The position numbers and the translations under genes are program-made. A DNA stretch of 64,000 nt from NCBI RefSeq assembly GCF_035989885.1, contig NZ_CP108518.1, positions 5,075,001-5,139,000 of the forward strand. Direction: 5' to 3'. Position 1 is the stretch's first letter, and every line of letters begins with the position of its first letter. The DNA comes from Streptomyces sp. NBC_01232. Its GTDB lineage: Bacteria > Actinomycetota > Actinomycetes > Streptomycetales > Streptomycetaceae. Below the pieces are notes generated by a model. The model made no database searches, was not told the DNA's origin, and worked only from the letters and a program-made list of their open reading frames with translations. Shown piece after piece: positions 44,425 through 53,679 of this stretch.

Positions 44425-44538
44425 GCGGTACGCACGGCGACTGGCGTACGGAGAACCAACTCCGGGGGAGTCGTGCGCGCTCGACCGCATTCAGGGCCGC
44501 TCGCCTGGGCCTCGCGGGGTACCGATCACATCGACCCC
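44425..44538 (+). promoter_or_regulatory. ZTP (pfl-motif) riboswitch upstream of glyA
   Basis: The conserved elements occur in order: GCACGGCGACTGGCG (44432-44446), a small hairpin CGGAG-AACCAA-CTCCG (44449-44464), GGGGGAGTCGTGC (44464-44476) closing onto the first strand (GCACG with CGTGC), and CCGCTCGCCTGGGC (44497-44510). That is the pfl consensus; ZTP riboswitches are known to turn on glyA and other one-carbon genes. Beyond it, GGGGT (44516-44520) can pair with ACCCC (44534-44538), next to GGAGGAG of the ribosome binding site, so control of translation is plausible. TAAGGT (44417-44422) may be the -10 element. Confidence 0.9.
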
Positions 44539-44551
44539 GGAGGAGCCCGCC

Positions 44552-45820
<1,269 letters not shown>

Positions 45821-45830
45821 CCTGCGGCCC

Positions 45831-45858
45831 GGCGTCCGGGGCTCGGGCCCCGGACGCC
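45831..45858 (+). terminator. Hairpin terminator after glyA
   Basis: GGCGTCCGGGGC (45831-45842) pairs perfectly with GCCCCGGACGCC (45847-45858). It also resembles the hairpin half of the dispersed intergenic repeat family. Confidence 0.8.
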
Positions 45859-45959
45859 GGCGGAGCCGGACGATCCGGCCCGCCCGGCGCTCGGGGCGAA
45901 GGTGCGACGGGGGCATCGGGCGGGCACGGGCCCGCCCCCGCACCTGAGAGAATGGGGGC

Positions 45960-46973
45960 ATGGCTTCTGATCGTCCTCGCGCGCTCTCCGGCATCCAGCC
46001 CACCTCCGGCTCGTTCCACCTCGGGAACTACCTCGGAGCCATCCGCCAGTACGTCGCCCTGCAGGAGACGCACGACGCCTTCTACATGGTGGTCGACCTG
46101 CACGCGATCACCGTGCCGCAGGATCCGAAGGAACTGCGCGCGAACACCCGCCTCTCCGCCGCCCAGCTGCTGGCCGCCGGCCTGGACCCCGAGCGCTGCA
46201 CGCTCTTCGTCCAGAGCCACGTGCCCGAGCACGCCCAGCTCGGCTGGGTCATGAACTGCATCACCGGTTTCGGCGAGGCCAGCCGGATGACCCAGTTCAA
46301 GGACAAGTCCGCCAAGGGCGGCGTCAACAACGCCACTGTCGGCCTGTTCACGTACCCGATCCTGCAGGTCGCCGACATCCTGCTGTACCAGGCGAACGCG
46401 GTCCCCGTCGGCGAGGACCAGCGCCAGCACATCGAGCTGACCCGCGACCTGGCGGAGCGCTTCAACCAGCGCTACGGCCGGACCTTCACCCTCCCCGCCG
46501 CGCACATCGTCAAGGAGGTCGCGAAGATCTACGACCTCCAGGACCCGGCGATCAAGATGTCGAAGTCCGCCTCGTCCCCCAAGGGCCTGATCAACCTCCT
46601 CGACGAGCCCAAGGTCACCGAGAAGAAGATCAAGAGCGCGGTCACGGACACCGAGGCGGAGGTCCGCTTCGACTCCGAGAAGAAGCCCGGCGTCAGCAAC
46701 CTGCTCACGATCTACTCCACCCTCACGGGCGAGACGATCTCCGAGCTGGAGGCGAAGTACGAGGGCAAGGGCTACGGCGCGCTGAAGACCGACCTGGCCG
46801 GCGTGATGGTCGATTTCGTCACACCGTTCAAGAAGCGCACCCAGGAATACCTGGACGACCCCGAGACGCTGGACTCCATCCTGGCCAAGGGCGCGGAGAA
46901 GGCCCGAGCGGTCGCCGCCGAGACGCTCGCGCAGGCCTACGACAGCCTCGGTCTGCTGCCCGCCAAGCACTGA
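45960..46973 (+). CDS. trpS: Tryptophan--tRNA ligase
   Basis: 337 aa, full class I enzyme. The HIGH-like motif is [12 protein letters not shown] and KMSKS appears as [33 protein letters not shown] is the usual activation-pocket stretch. Streptomyces often carry two TrpRS genes, one tied to indolmycin resistance; by its position next to glyA this is most likely the housekeeping type, but sequence alone cannot settle it here. AATGGGGGC precedes the ATG closely, so the mRNA may have a short leader. Confidence 0.96.
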   Translation: MASDRPRALSGIQPTSGSFHLGNYLGAIRQYVALQETHDAFYMVVDLHAITVPQDPKELRANTRLSAAQLLAAGLDPERCTLFVQSHVPEHAQLGWVMNCITGFGEASRMTQFKDKSAKGGVNNATVGLFTYPILQVADILLYQANAVPVGEDQRQHIELTRDLAERFNQRYGRTFTLPAAHIVKEVAKIYDLQDPAIKMSKSASSPKGLINLLDEPKVTEKKIKSAVTDTEAEVRFDSEKKPGVSNLLTIYSTLTGETISELEAKYEGKGYGALKTDLAGVMVDFVTPFKKRTQEYLDDPETLDSILAKGAEKARAVAAETLAQAYDSLGLLPAKH

Positions 46974-47014
46974 CGAACGCAACTACGGACAGAGAGACCT
47001 GGCACGAACGGGGG

Positions 47015-47041
47015 TGCTGCCGCCACACTGGGGCGGCAGCA
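47015..47041 (+). terminator. Hairpin after trpS
   Basis: TGCTGCCGCC (47015-47024) and GGCGGCAGCA (47032-47041), 41 nt beyond the stop. It lies only 30 nt before the next start codon, so it may also act in that gene's leader. Confidence 0.6.
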
Positions 47042-47070
47042 GTCCACAGCGACAAGCGGAGGAGAGATAC

Positions 47071-47703
47071 GTGGGGACCGTAACGCTCGGCGTTTCGATC
47101 GCGGTCCCGGAGCCGTACGGCAGCCAGCTCCAGGAGCTGCGCGCGGGCTTCGGGGACGCGGCCGCGCACGGCATCCCCACGCATGTCACCCTCGTCCCGC
47201 CCACCGAGGTGGAGGCGGACCGGCTCCCCGCGATCAGGGCCCACCTGGTCGAGGTCGCGGCCGCCTTCCGGTCCTTCCGGATGCGGCTGGCCGGCACCGG
47301 AACCTTCCGCCCCCTCTCGCCCGTCGTCTTCGTCAGGATCGCCGAAGGGGCCGAGGGCTGCACCCGCCTGCAGAGCGAGGTCCGCGACCCCCACGGGCCG
47401 CTCGACCGCGAGCTGGCGTTCCCGTACCACCCGCACGTCACGGTCGCCCACGGGATCTCCGAGGAGGCGATGGACCTCGCGTTCACGACCCTCGCCGAGT
47501 ACGGCGCCGAGTGGCTGTGCGAGGGCTTCGCGCTCTACGAGCAGGGCTCGGACGGGGTCTGGCGCAAGCTGCGCGAGTACCCGTTCGGGAACGGACCGGC
47601 CTGCGTCCCGGCGCAGGCGGGCTCACCCGGTGACCAGGCCGGAGAGGCGGCCGGGGCCGCAGGGGCAGCCGAGGCCGCGGGGGCGACCGTCCCGCCGTCC
47701 TGA
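47071..47703 (+). CDS. 2'-5' RNA ligase / phosphoesterase-family protein
   Basis: 210 aa from GTG 47071, after GGAGGAGAGATAC. The 2H superfamily pair of HxT motifs is present: HVTLVPP and HVTVAHG. Family members ligate or hydrolyse 2',5'- or cyclic phosphodiesters. The C-terminal 35 residues are Ala/Gly-rich and probably disordered. The link with trpS is only positional. Confidence 0.87.
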   Translation: MGTVTLGVSIAVPEPYGSQLQELRAGFGDAAAHGIPTHVTLVPPTEVEADRLPAIRAHLVEVAAAFRSFRMRLAGTGTFRPLSPVVFVRIAEGAEGCTRLQSEVRDPHGPLDRELAFPYHPHVTVAHGISEEAMDLAFTTLAEYGAEWLCEGFALYEQGSDGVWRKLREYPFGNGPACVPAQAGSPGDQAGEAAGAAGAAEAAGATVPPS

Positions 47704-47838
47704 CGGAGCGGGCGCAGACCCAGGGGCAGGGGAAGCCGGGCGATGCGCCGGGCACGGAATCTCAGCCTTCGCAGGACCAGGGTGTGGAACGGGCGACCCG
47801 TAGGGCGCGTTTCGGGAAAAGTCACAATCGACGACCGT

Positions 47839-47877
47839 AGCCGCCGGAAGCGGCAATCCCGGCTATTTCCGGCGGCT
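47839..47877. other. Inverted repeat upstream of yihY
   Basis: AGCCGCCGGAA (47839-47849) and TTCCGGCGGCT (47867-47877) are perfect 11-bp arms, ending 16 nt before the YihY start. It could end the preceding transcript or act as an operator or leader hairpin. The surrounding 190 nt hold no gene. Confidence 0.55.
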
Positions 47878-47893
47878 GAATTACGGTGACCCC

Positions 47894-48829
47894 ATGGACT
47901 GGCTGACGAAACTCCCGGTGATCGGGCCGCTCGCGGTCCGTCTGATGCGGACGCACGCGTGGCATTCGTACGAACGCCTCGACCGCGTGCACTGGACCCG
48001 CCTCGCCGCAGCCATCACCTTCATCAGCTTCCTCGCGCTCTTTCCGCTGATCACCGTGGCCGCCGCGATCGGCGCGGCGCTGCTCAGCCCGGAGCAGCTG
48101 GACCGGCTGGAGAAGAACCTCGCCGAACAGGTCCCGGGCATCTCCGACCAGCTCAACATCGGGGGACTCGTCGACAACGCCGGCACGGTCGGTCTCGTCG
48201 CCGGCGCCCTCCTGCTCGTCACCGGTGTCAGCTGGGTGGGCTCCATGCGGGACTGCCTGCGCGCGGTCTGGGACAAGGACGACGAGGACGACGGGAACCC
48301 GATCGTCCGCAAGGGCAAGGACGGGCTCGTCCTCCTCGGCCTCGGCGGAGTGGGCCTGGCCTCCGCCGCCGCCTCCATCCTCGGATCCAGCGCGGTCGGG
48401 AAGACCGCCGAATGGCTGGACATCCCGCGCGAGGGCGCGGGCGGCGCGCTGCTCCGCTCCTTCGCCTTCCTCGTCGGCGTCGTGGCCGCGTTCCTGCTGC
48501 TCCTCTACGTCCTGACCCTGCTCCCGGGCGTCGAACCGCCCCGCGGCCGCCTGATCCAGGCGGCCCTCATCGGCGCGGCCGGCTTCGAACTGCTGAAACT
48601 GCTGCTCAGCGGCTATATGCGGGAGGTCGCCGCGAAGAGCATGTACGGGGCCTTCGGCGTGCCGATCGCCCTGCTGCTCTGGATCAACTTCATGGCGAAA
48701 CTGCTGCTGTTCGTCTCCTCCTGGACGGCGACCCGCGACGACGCGGACGGCGACGGGACGGAAGACCCGCCGGCCGCCCCTCCCGCCGCCCCTCCGGCCG
48801 TCGCACCGGAGGCCTCCGGCAGCCGCTGA
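47894..48829 (+). CDS. YihY/BrkB-family membrane protein
   Basis: 311 aa with about six membrane segments: AITFISFLALFPLITVAAAIGAALL, TVGLVAGALLLVTGVSWVGSM, GLVLLGLGGVGLASAAASIL, FAFLVGVVAAFLLLLYVLTLLPG and GVPIALLLWINFMAKLLLFV. Family hallmarks R-L-A-A-A-I-T-F and LLWxNxxA are present. The C-terminus is Asp/Pro/Ala-rich. Once misannotated as RNase BN, the family is now considered a membrane protein of unknown transport role. Confidence 0.92.
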   Translation: MDWLTKLPVIGPLAVRLMRTHAWHSYERLDRVHWTRLAAAITFISFLALFPLITVAAAIGAALLSPEQLDRLEKNLAEQVPGISDQLNIGGLVDNAGTVGLVAGALLLVTGVSWVGSMRDCLRAVWDKDDEDDGNPIVRKGKDGLVLLGLGGVGLASAAASILGSSAVGKTAEWLDIPREGAGGALLRSFAFLVGVVAAFLLLLYVLTLLPGVEPPRGRLIQAALIGAAGFELLKLLLSGYMREVAAKSMYGAFGVPIALLLWINFMAKLLLFVSSWTATRDDADGDGTEDPPAAPPAAPPAVAPEASGSR

Positions 48830-48849
48830 AGCGACGGCCGGCCGCGCCG

Positions 48850-48881
48850 GTGGCGCACCGGTGTGGGGCCCGGTGCGCCAC
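48850..48881. terminator. Bidirectional hairpin between yihY and the I36-like gene
   Basis: GTGGCGCACCGG (48850-48861) pairs with CCGGTGCGCCAC (48870-48881) between the convergent genes. Confidence 0.85.
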
Positions 48882-48904
48882 TGGATCCCGGGTGACGGGA
48901 CGCC

Positions 48905-49333
48905 CTACCAGGTGCCGTTGCCGCAGCCGTACACCCAGCGGTGCGAGGCGGAGTTGTCGTGGACCTTCTCGCCCAGACCGCGGTTGTCCCCGTTGCGGGT
49001 CCAGCTGTACTTCTGCGCGTTGCCGCGCAGGTTCCACTCCGTGCCGTAGCCGATGCAGGCGTAGGCGCCGGTGTGGTTGTCACCCCAGTAGATGTTGACG
49101 TGGTGGCGGCCGGAAGGGATGCCGGAGTTGCGGACCCAGTCGGCCTTGTTCTTGACCTGGCCCGGCCACGAGGACGAGTTGCCGCCCTCCTGGTAGAGGT
49201 AGTTGGCGTCGTCCGAGTAGGCACAGAAGTTGCCGCTGCCGCAGCCGCCGTCGGCCTGCGCCGCGGTCGGAACGGCCACGACCGCCGCACCGGCGATCGC
49301 GATCCCCGCGAGGAGCGTCCTGAGCTTGTTCAT
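48905..49333 (-). CDS. Secreted peptidase-inhibitor I36-like protein
   Basis: 142 aa. Signal peptide MNKLRTLLAGIAIAGAAVVAVPTAAQA with cleavage near 27, then a Cys-containing, Gly/Asn/Trp-rich secreted domain: GSGNFCAYSDDANYLYQEGG, NHTGAYACIGYGTEWNL and a final VYGCGNGTW. The pattern resembles the gamma-crystallin-like SMPI/I36 family. Inhibitor activity is not proven; related Streptomyces proteins are simply abundant secreted proteins. Confidence 0.78.
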   Translation of the reverse strand: MNKLRTLLAGIAIAGAAVVAVPTAAQADGGCGSGNFCAYSDDANYLYQEGGNSSSWPGQVKNKADWVRNSGIPSGRHHVNIYWGDNHTGAYACIGYGTEWNLRGNAQKYSWTRNGDNRGLGEKVHDNSASHRWVYGCGNGTW

Positions 49334-49390
49334 GGTGTTCCCTCCCAGTCGTGCTGTGCGTGGTTCACCGCCGGTCGGCGGTACGCGATG

Positions 49391-50299
49391 TCAGGTCCCG
49401 GACAGCCGGGCGACCACATCGCGAGCTGTGGGCAGGGCCGCCACCTGCATCCGACGCATGGCGTCGAAGGCGGCCCGGTTGTCGGAGCGGATCTTGTCCG
49501 AAAGACGCCGGTGCAGGTCCTGCGCGGTGTCGGCAAGCCCGCTCGAGCGGGCGCACTCGGCCTGGGCGGCCGCCATCGGCACGTCCTGCGCCTCGGCCTC
49601 CGGGCCGGTCCGCGCCAGCTGTTCCTCGCGCTGGCGCACCGGGTGCCCGGCCGGATGACCACGGCGGCCGACGCACTCGCTCCAGGCGGCGAGCGACGTG
49701 CGGAAGGCGGGGTCCTGGTTGACCCGGCCGGTGCGCACCGCGGCGAGCTGGTTCACCGTCTCGCTGGAGCGGTACCACAGACGCACGTCCCCGTAGAGCT
49801 GCCGCCAGGACTCGGTGACACAGCCGCGGTCGCTGTGGCCGAGGGTGCCGCCGAGCGGACTCTCGACCTCCAGCCCCCGCGCATCCGGACCCAGCAGGGC
49901 GGCGCCCCTGGCATCCCGCTGCCCGGCGGAGAGGCCGCGTTCGTACTGCCCGGCCGGGCCCGACACCGCCTCCTCGTCCAGCAGGCGCTCGATCCCGCGC
50001 CCGAAGCCGTGGCTGCGGGCCCAGTCCACGTCGTCCACGCCGTACGGGAAGTCCCGCAGGTCCGGGTGCGGCACGCGCGGCACCGGCCAGTACGAGAACC
50101 CCTGCGCCCGCATGCAGTCCCGTACGAGCAGTTCTCCCGCGGTGTGCAGCAGGTCCAGCTCGGCGGCGTCCACCGCGCGCACCGGGGCCCGCTGCGCGGC
50201 GCCGTCCGCCGGGAGGGCGGTCCAGGCCGCCACTGCGAGCAGTGCGACGCCGGCCGCGAGGGAGACGGAGATCCAGTTCCGCCGGGCGGTGTTCAGCAC
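49391..50299 (-). CDS. Membrane-anchored or secreted protein of unknown function
   Basis: 302 aa from GTG 50299. A membrane or signal helix (WISVSLAAGVALLAVAAWTAL, about 9-29) is followed by an extracytoplasmic domain with CMRAQGF and SECVGRRG. It resembles small Streptomyces proteins that share a C-x-x-x-x-G-F/Y pattern. I choose this start because third-position GC falls sharply upstream in this frame, while another frame becomes coding: the 40-codon ORF that ends at 50293. The start overlaps that ORF's stop (GTGCTGA). No function assigned. Confidence 0.7.
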   Translation of the reverse strand: MLNTARRNWISVSLAAGVALLAVAAWTALPADGAAQRAPVRAVDAAELDLLHTAGELLVRDCMRAQGFSYWPVPRVPHPDLRDFPYGVDDVDWARSHGFGRGIERLLDEEAVSGPAGQYERGLSAGQRDARGAALLGPDARGLEVESPLGGTLGHSDRGCVTESWRQLYGDVRLWYRSSETVNQLAAVRTGRVNQDPAFRTSLAAWSECVGRRGHPAGHPVRQREEQLARTGPEAEAQDVPMAAAQAECARSSGLADTAQDLHRRLSDKIRSDNRAAFDAMRRMQVAALPTARDVVARLSGT

Positions 50300-50415
50300 G
50301 GAGCGCTCGCCGGCGTCGACCCGACCCCCGTGCGGACGACGTCGCCGTGCTCGGCGGGATTCCCCGCCGGGACCGTGCCGTCGGCCGTGACGACGGCCAG
50401 CCATCTCCTCCGCAT
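50293..50415 (-). CDS. Small 40-aa ORF translationally coupled to the next gene
   Basis: The ATG at 50415 is preceded by GGGAAGGGGG at a suitable distance. The peptide starts MRRRWLAVVTADGTVPAGNP and ends TPASAPC. Nearly all of its third codon positions are G or C, as in real genes here, while the overlapping frame loses that bias. Its TGA (50293-50295) overlaps the GTG of the next gene. It may be a leader whose main role is coupling, or a short peptide in its own right. Confidence 0.55.
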   Translation of the reverse strand: MRRRWLAVVTADGTVPAGNPAEHGDVVRTGVGSTPASAPC

Positions 50416-50571
50416 GGGAGGACCCCCTTCCCGTGGGCGCCTTGCCGACAGGAGTGAGCCAACCGTGCCGAAGTCCTCCGGTGAACCTGTGAGTTGATAG
50501 GTGGTGCGGGCCCGGGAAGCCGGTTAGGGGACGGTCCCCCGGGCCGGCCGCGGCGGACGAGGGCATACGAA

Positions 50572-50603
50572 CGCCCCCCGGCCGGTGGCGCTGCCGGGGG
50601 GCG
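50572..50603 (-). terminator. Terminator of the DD-carboxypeptidase gene
   Basis: CGCCCCCCGGC (50572-50582) and GCCGGGGGGCG (50593-50603), 40 nt past the carboxypeptidase stop on the minus strand. From 50416 to 50571 I see only the leader region of the small ORF. Confidence 0.75.
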
Positions 50604-50642
50604 GTGGGTACGGCGGGAAGGGGGCGGGCCGGCCGGGTGACC

Positions 50643-51881
50643 TCAGACCAGTTCTTCGCCCCGGCCGCGGCGGCCGCGGGGCCAGCGGCGGTTGATCACG
50701 AAGGCGCCGCCCGCCAGTACGGCCAGTGCACCGCCCGCGACGCCCAGCGCGGTGCCCGCACCGCCGCCGGAGCCCTTGCCGGCCGACGGGTTGTTCTCGT
50801 GCGACTGGGCCGGGGAGCCGTGCGAGGAGGTGTCCGCGCTCTTCGGCGGGACGAGCTCACCCACCGGCTTGACCTTCCCGGCGGCCGCGAAACCCCAGTC
50901 GAAGAGCGCTGCGGTCTCCTCGTAGACCGAGTTCGCGCCGCCCGCGTTCGGGTTCATCACCGTGACCAGCAGCTTCCTCTCGCCCTGCTGCGCGGCGCCG
51001 GTGAAGGTGGAACCGGCCATGGTGGTGTTGCCGTTCTTGACCCCGGCGATGCCCTTGTAGGGGGTGATGCCGCCCGCACCGGTCATCAGCCGGTTGGTGT
51101 TCTGGATCTCGAAGTGGTCCCGCGGCTTCCCGGCCTCCTGCAGCCCGGGGAACTTCGCGCTCACGGTGCCGCAGTACTCCCTGAAGTCGTGCTTCTGCAG
51201 TCCGGAGCGGGCGATCAGCGTCAGGTCGTACGCGCTCGACACCTGCTCGGGGGCGTCGTACCCGTCGGGGGACACCACGTGCGTGTCGAGGGCCTGCAGC
51301 TCCTCGGCGTGGGCCTGCATGTCCTTGACGGTCTTCTCGACGCCGCCGTTCATGGCCGAAAGCACATGCACGGCGTCGTTCCCCGACCGCAGGAACACCC
51401 CGAGCCACAGGTCGTGGACGGAGTACTCGAGGTCCTCCTTGACCCCGACCAGGCTGCTGCCCGAGCCCACGCCCTCCATGTCCTTGTCGGTGACCTTGTG
51501 GACCTGCTCCTTGGGCAGGTTCGGCAGCACGGTGTCCGCGAAGAGCATCTTCATGGTCGAGGCCGGGGGCAGCCGCCAGTGCGCGTTGTGCGCGGCCAGC
51601 ACCTCGCCGGACTCGGCGTCCGCCACGATCCACGACCGCCCGGTGAGGTTCGCCGGCAGGGCGGGCGCGCCGGGCAGCAGGTTCACCTGGGTCCCGGGCT
51701 GTCCGAGCAGGGAGCCGCCGACCGTGGACATCGAGACGGGCGGCGCGGGCGCCGGGGCCTTGGGCGGCTGGGCCTTTCCGTCGGCCGGCGGGGTCGGCGC
51801 GGCATGTGCGGGGGCCGCCAGCAGGGCGGGGACCAGCAACGCGGCGGAAAGGACCGACAGCGCGGTCTTCTTGGCAGACAC
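50643..51881 (-). CDS. D-alanyl-D-alanine carboxypeptidase (S11 family), membrane-anchored
   Basis: 412 aa from GTG 51881; longer in-frame options have no better site. Signal peptide (TALSVLSAALLVPALLAAPAHA), Pro/Ala linker, then the penicillin-binding fold: SxxK is STMK (PPASTMKML), SxN is SGN (LRSGNDAV). The third motif, normally KTG, reads KNG in GIAGVKNGNTTMAG. A C-terminal membrane helix (GTALGVAGGALAVLAGGAFVI) with a basic tail anchors it. It trims the terminal D-Ala from peptidoglycan stems, unless the altered motif has reduced activity. Confidence 0.9.
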   Translation of the reverse strand: MSAKKTALSVLSAALLVPALLAAPAHAAPTPPADGKAQPPKAPAPAPPVSMSTVGGSLLGQPGTQVNLLPGAPALPANLTGRSWIVADAESGEVLAAHNAHWRLPPASTMKMLFADTVLPNLPKEQVHKVTDKDMEGVGSGSSLVGVKEDLEYSVHDLWLGVFLRSGNDAVHVLSAMNGGVEKTVKDMQAHAEELQALDTHVVSPDGYDAPEQVSSAYDLTLIARSGLQKHDFREYCGTVSAKFPGLQEAGKPRDHFEIQNTNRLMTGAGGITPYKGIAGVKNGNTTMAGSTFTGAAQQGERKLLVTVMNPNAGGANSVYEETAALFDWGFAAAGKVKPVGELVPPKSADTSSHGSPAQSHENNPSAGKGSGGGAGTALGVAGGALAVLAGGAFVINRRWPRGRRGRGEELV

Positions 51882-52002
51882 GCAGGTGAAAGTACATGCC
51901 GATGAGCTGGACAGCGTCGCTGACCGGCCAATCGGCGGCAACCACCCCCGGGACAGCCCACCCCGGCGCGTCCGTCCTGGGGACGAATCCGATACTGAAG
52001 AC

Positions 52003-52305
52003 ATGAGACTCAGCCGTACCGCCTCCTGGTTCCTGCTCGCGTTCGGAGTGTGGAGCTGGTTCATCTGGGTGTCTTTCGTCCGGAACCTGTGGAGGAACGG
52101 CAGTGGTCTTGCCTTCGATGCGGCGGGCGGTCCCACTTCCTACTTCTGGGTGCACCTGACGCTTGCGGTGTCGTCCTTTCTCCTGGGGACGGCGGTCGGA
52201 CTGATCGGGTTGCGTGCCGTCCTCGCCCTGCGGCGTGAATCACGTGCGGAGCGTGCGGACGGCACGGACCGTACGAACCGAGCGGATTCGGACACACAGG
52301 CATGA
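52003..52305 (+). CDS. SCO4848-family small membrane protein
   Basis: 100 aa with two membrane segments (ASWFLLAFGVWSWFIWVSFVRN and LTLAVSSFLLGTAVGLIGLRAVLAL) joined by a loop GLAFDAAGGPTSYFWVH. This matches the small family named after S. coelicolor SCO4848. It overlaps the metallophosphoesterase gene by 4 nt (ATGA), so the two are coupled. Role unknown. Confidence 0.9.
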   Translation: MRLSRTASWFLLAFGVWSWFIWVSFVRNLWRNGSGLAFDAAGGPTSYFWVHLTLAVSSFLLGTAVGLIGLRAVLALRRESRAERADGTDRTNRADSDTQA

Positions 52306-53558
52306 GAATTCTGATCTTCGCCCTCGTCGCACTGGCGGTCTGCGCCCTGCTGGTCGTGGTCCACCGCTGGCTCTGGGTCCGGCTCGTCCGCGACACCACG
52401 ACCCCCGGCGGCCTCCCCCGGCGCATCGGCACGGCCTCGGCCATCGCCCTGCCCCTCCTCTCCGTGGCCGCGCTGACCGCGGGACGCGCGGGCGCCCCCT
52501 TCTGGCTCGAGCAGACGGTGGCCTGGCCCGGGTACCTCTGGCTCGCGGTACTCCTGTACCTGACCCTGACGATGCTGGTCGCGGAGCCGGTCCGCGCGCT
52601 GTTGCTCCGCCGTCCGGCCCACCGCGATTCCTCCGGGGCGGTGACCGGCCGGCCCGAGCCCGTGGAGGTCCCCGCCGCGGCCGCACCCGCGGCCGCCACG
52701 GTCACCGCCGAGCGGCCCGCCACGGGCGACGGGCTGAGCCGCCGGCGCTTCGTGTCGCGCACGGTCGGAGGGACGGCCGCCGCCGTCGCCCTCGGGACTG
52801 TCGGGGCCGGGACGTACGGAGTCATGCGCGGTCCGCGGGTGAAGCGGGTGCAGGTCCCCCTCGCCAAACTGCCGCGCGCGGCCCACGGTTTCCGGATCGC
52901 CGTCGTCAGCGACGTCCACCTCGGACCGGTGCTCGGCCGCGCCCACGCCCAGCGCATCGTCGACACCGTCAACCGCACCCAGCCCGACCTCATCGCCATC
53001 GTCGGCGACCTCGTCGACGGCAGCGTCCCCGACCTCGGGCCCTCCGCGGAGCCGCTGCGCCGGCTCACCGCACGCCACGGCTCGTTCTTCGTCACCGGGA
53101 ACCACGAGTACTTCTCAGGCGCCGAGCAGTGGATCGAGCACGTCCGCGAACTGGGCCTGACCCCGCTGGAGAACGCCCGCCAGGAGATGCCGCACTTCGA
53201 CCTCGCCGGCGTCAACGACATCCAGGGGGAACTGGAGGGCAGCGGCCCCGACTTCCAGGCCGCCCTCGGTGACCGCGACCGGTCGCGGGCCGCCGTACTC
53301 CTCGCGCACCAGCCCGTCGTCATCCACGACGCAATCCGCCACGGGGTCGACCTCCAGCTGTCCGGCCACACCCACGGCGGCCAGCTCTGGCCGGGCAATT
53401 ACCTCGCCGAGCTCGCCAACCCCACCGTGGCCGGTCTGGAGCGCTACGGCGACACCCAGCTCTACGTCTCCCGCGGGGCCGGAGCCTGGGGACCGCCGGT
53501 CCGTGTGGGAGCGCCGTCCGACATCACCGTCGTCGAACTCGCCTCATATCAGGCCTGA
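52302..53558 (+). CDS. Membrane-associated metallophosphoesterase
   Basis: 418 aa. N-terminal membrane helices (LIFALVALAVCALLVVV; IALPLLSVAALTAG; YLWLAVLLYLTLTMLV), then SRRRFVSRTVGG followed by a hydrophobic stretch, a twin-arginine-like pattern. The calcineurin-type domain (about 200-410) shows all motifs: VVSDVHLGP, GDLVDG, GNHEYF, and SGHTHGGQLWP. The layout matches YkuE/YaeI-type phospholipid phosphoesterases facing outward. Metal-dependent; natural substrate unproven. Confidence 0.92.
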   Translation: MRILIFALVALAVCALLVVVHRWLWVRLVRDTTTPGGLPRRIGTASAIALPLLSVAALTAGRAGAPFWLEQTVAWPGYLWLAVLLYLTLTMLVAEPVRALLLRRPAHRDSSGAVTGRPEPVEVPAAAAPAAATVTAERPATGDGLSRRRFVSRTVGGTAAAVALGTVGAGTYGVMRGPRVKRVQVPLAKLPRAAHGFRIAVVSDVHLGPVLGRAHAQRIVDTVNRTQPDLIAIVGDLVDGSVPDLGPSAEPLRRLTARHGSFFVTGNHEYFSGAEQWIEHVRELGLTPLENARQEMPHFDLAGVNDIQGELEGSGPDFQAALGDRDRSRAAVLLAHQPVVIHDAIRHGVDLQLSGHTHGGQLWPGNYLAELANPTVAGLERYGDTQLYVSRGAGAWGPPVRVGAPSDITVVELASYQA

Positions 53559-53560
53559 CC

Positions 53561-53576
53561 CGCCTCAAACGCCGGA
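53561..53576. repeat. Fragment of the dispersed intergenic repeat, copy D
   Basis: CGCCTCAAACGCCGGA, the core of the repeat family found at 19366, 26195 and 40502, here without the hairpin half and again just after a stop codon. Confidence 0.6.
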
Positions 53577-53679
53577 GCACCCTCACAAACCGGCCTTCCG
53601 GCGGCTGATATTCCGTGATGGGATGACCGTTAATCGGACAGCGCGACGCTGTCAGCGGTCAAGGGGTGGGGTTCAGGGG

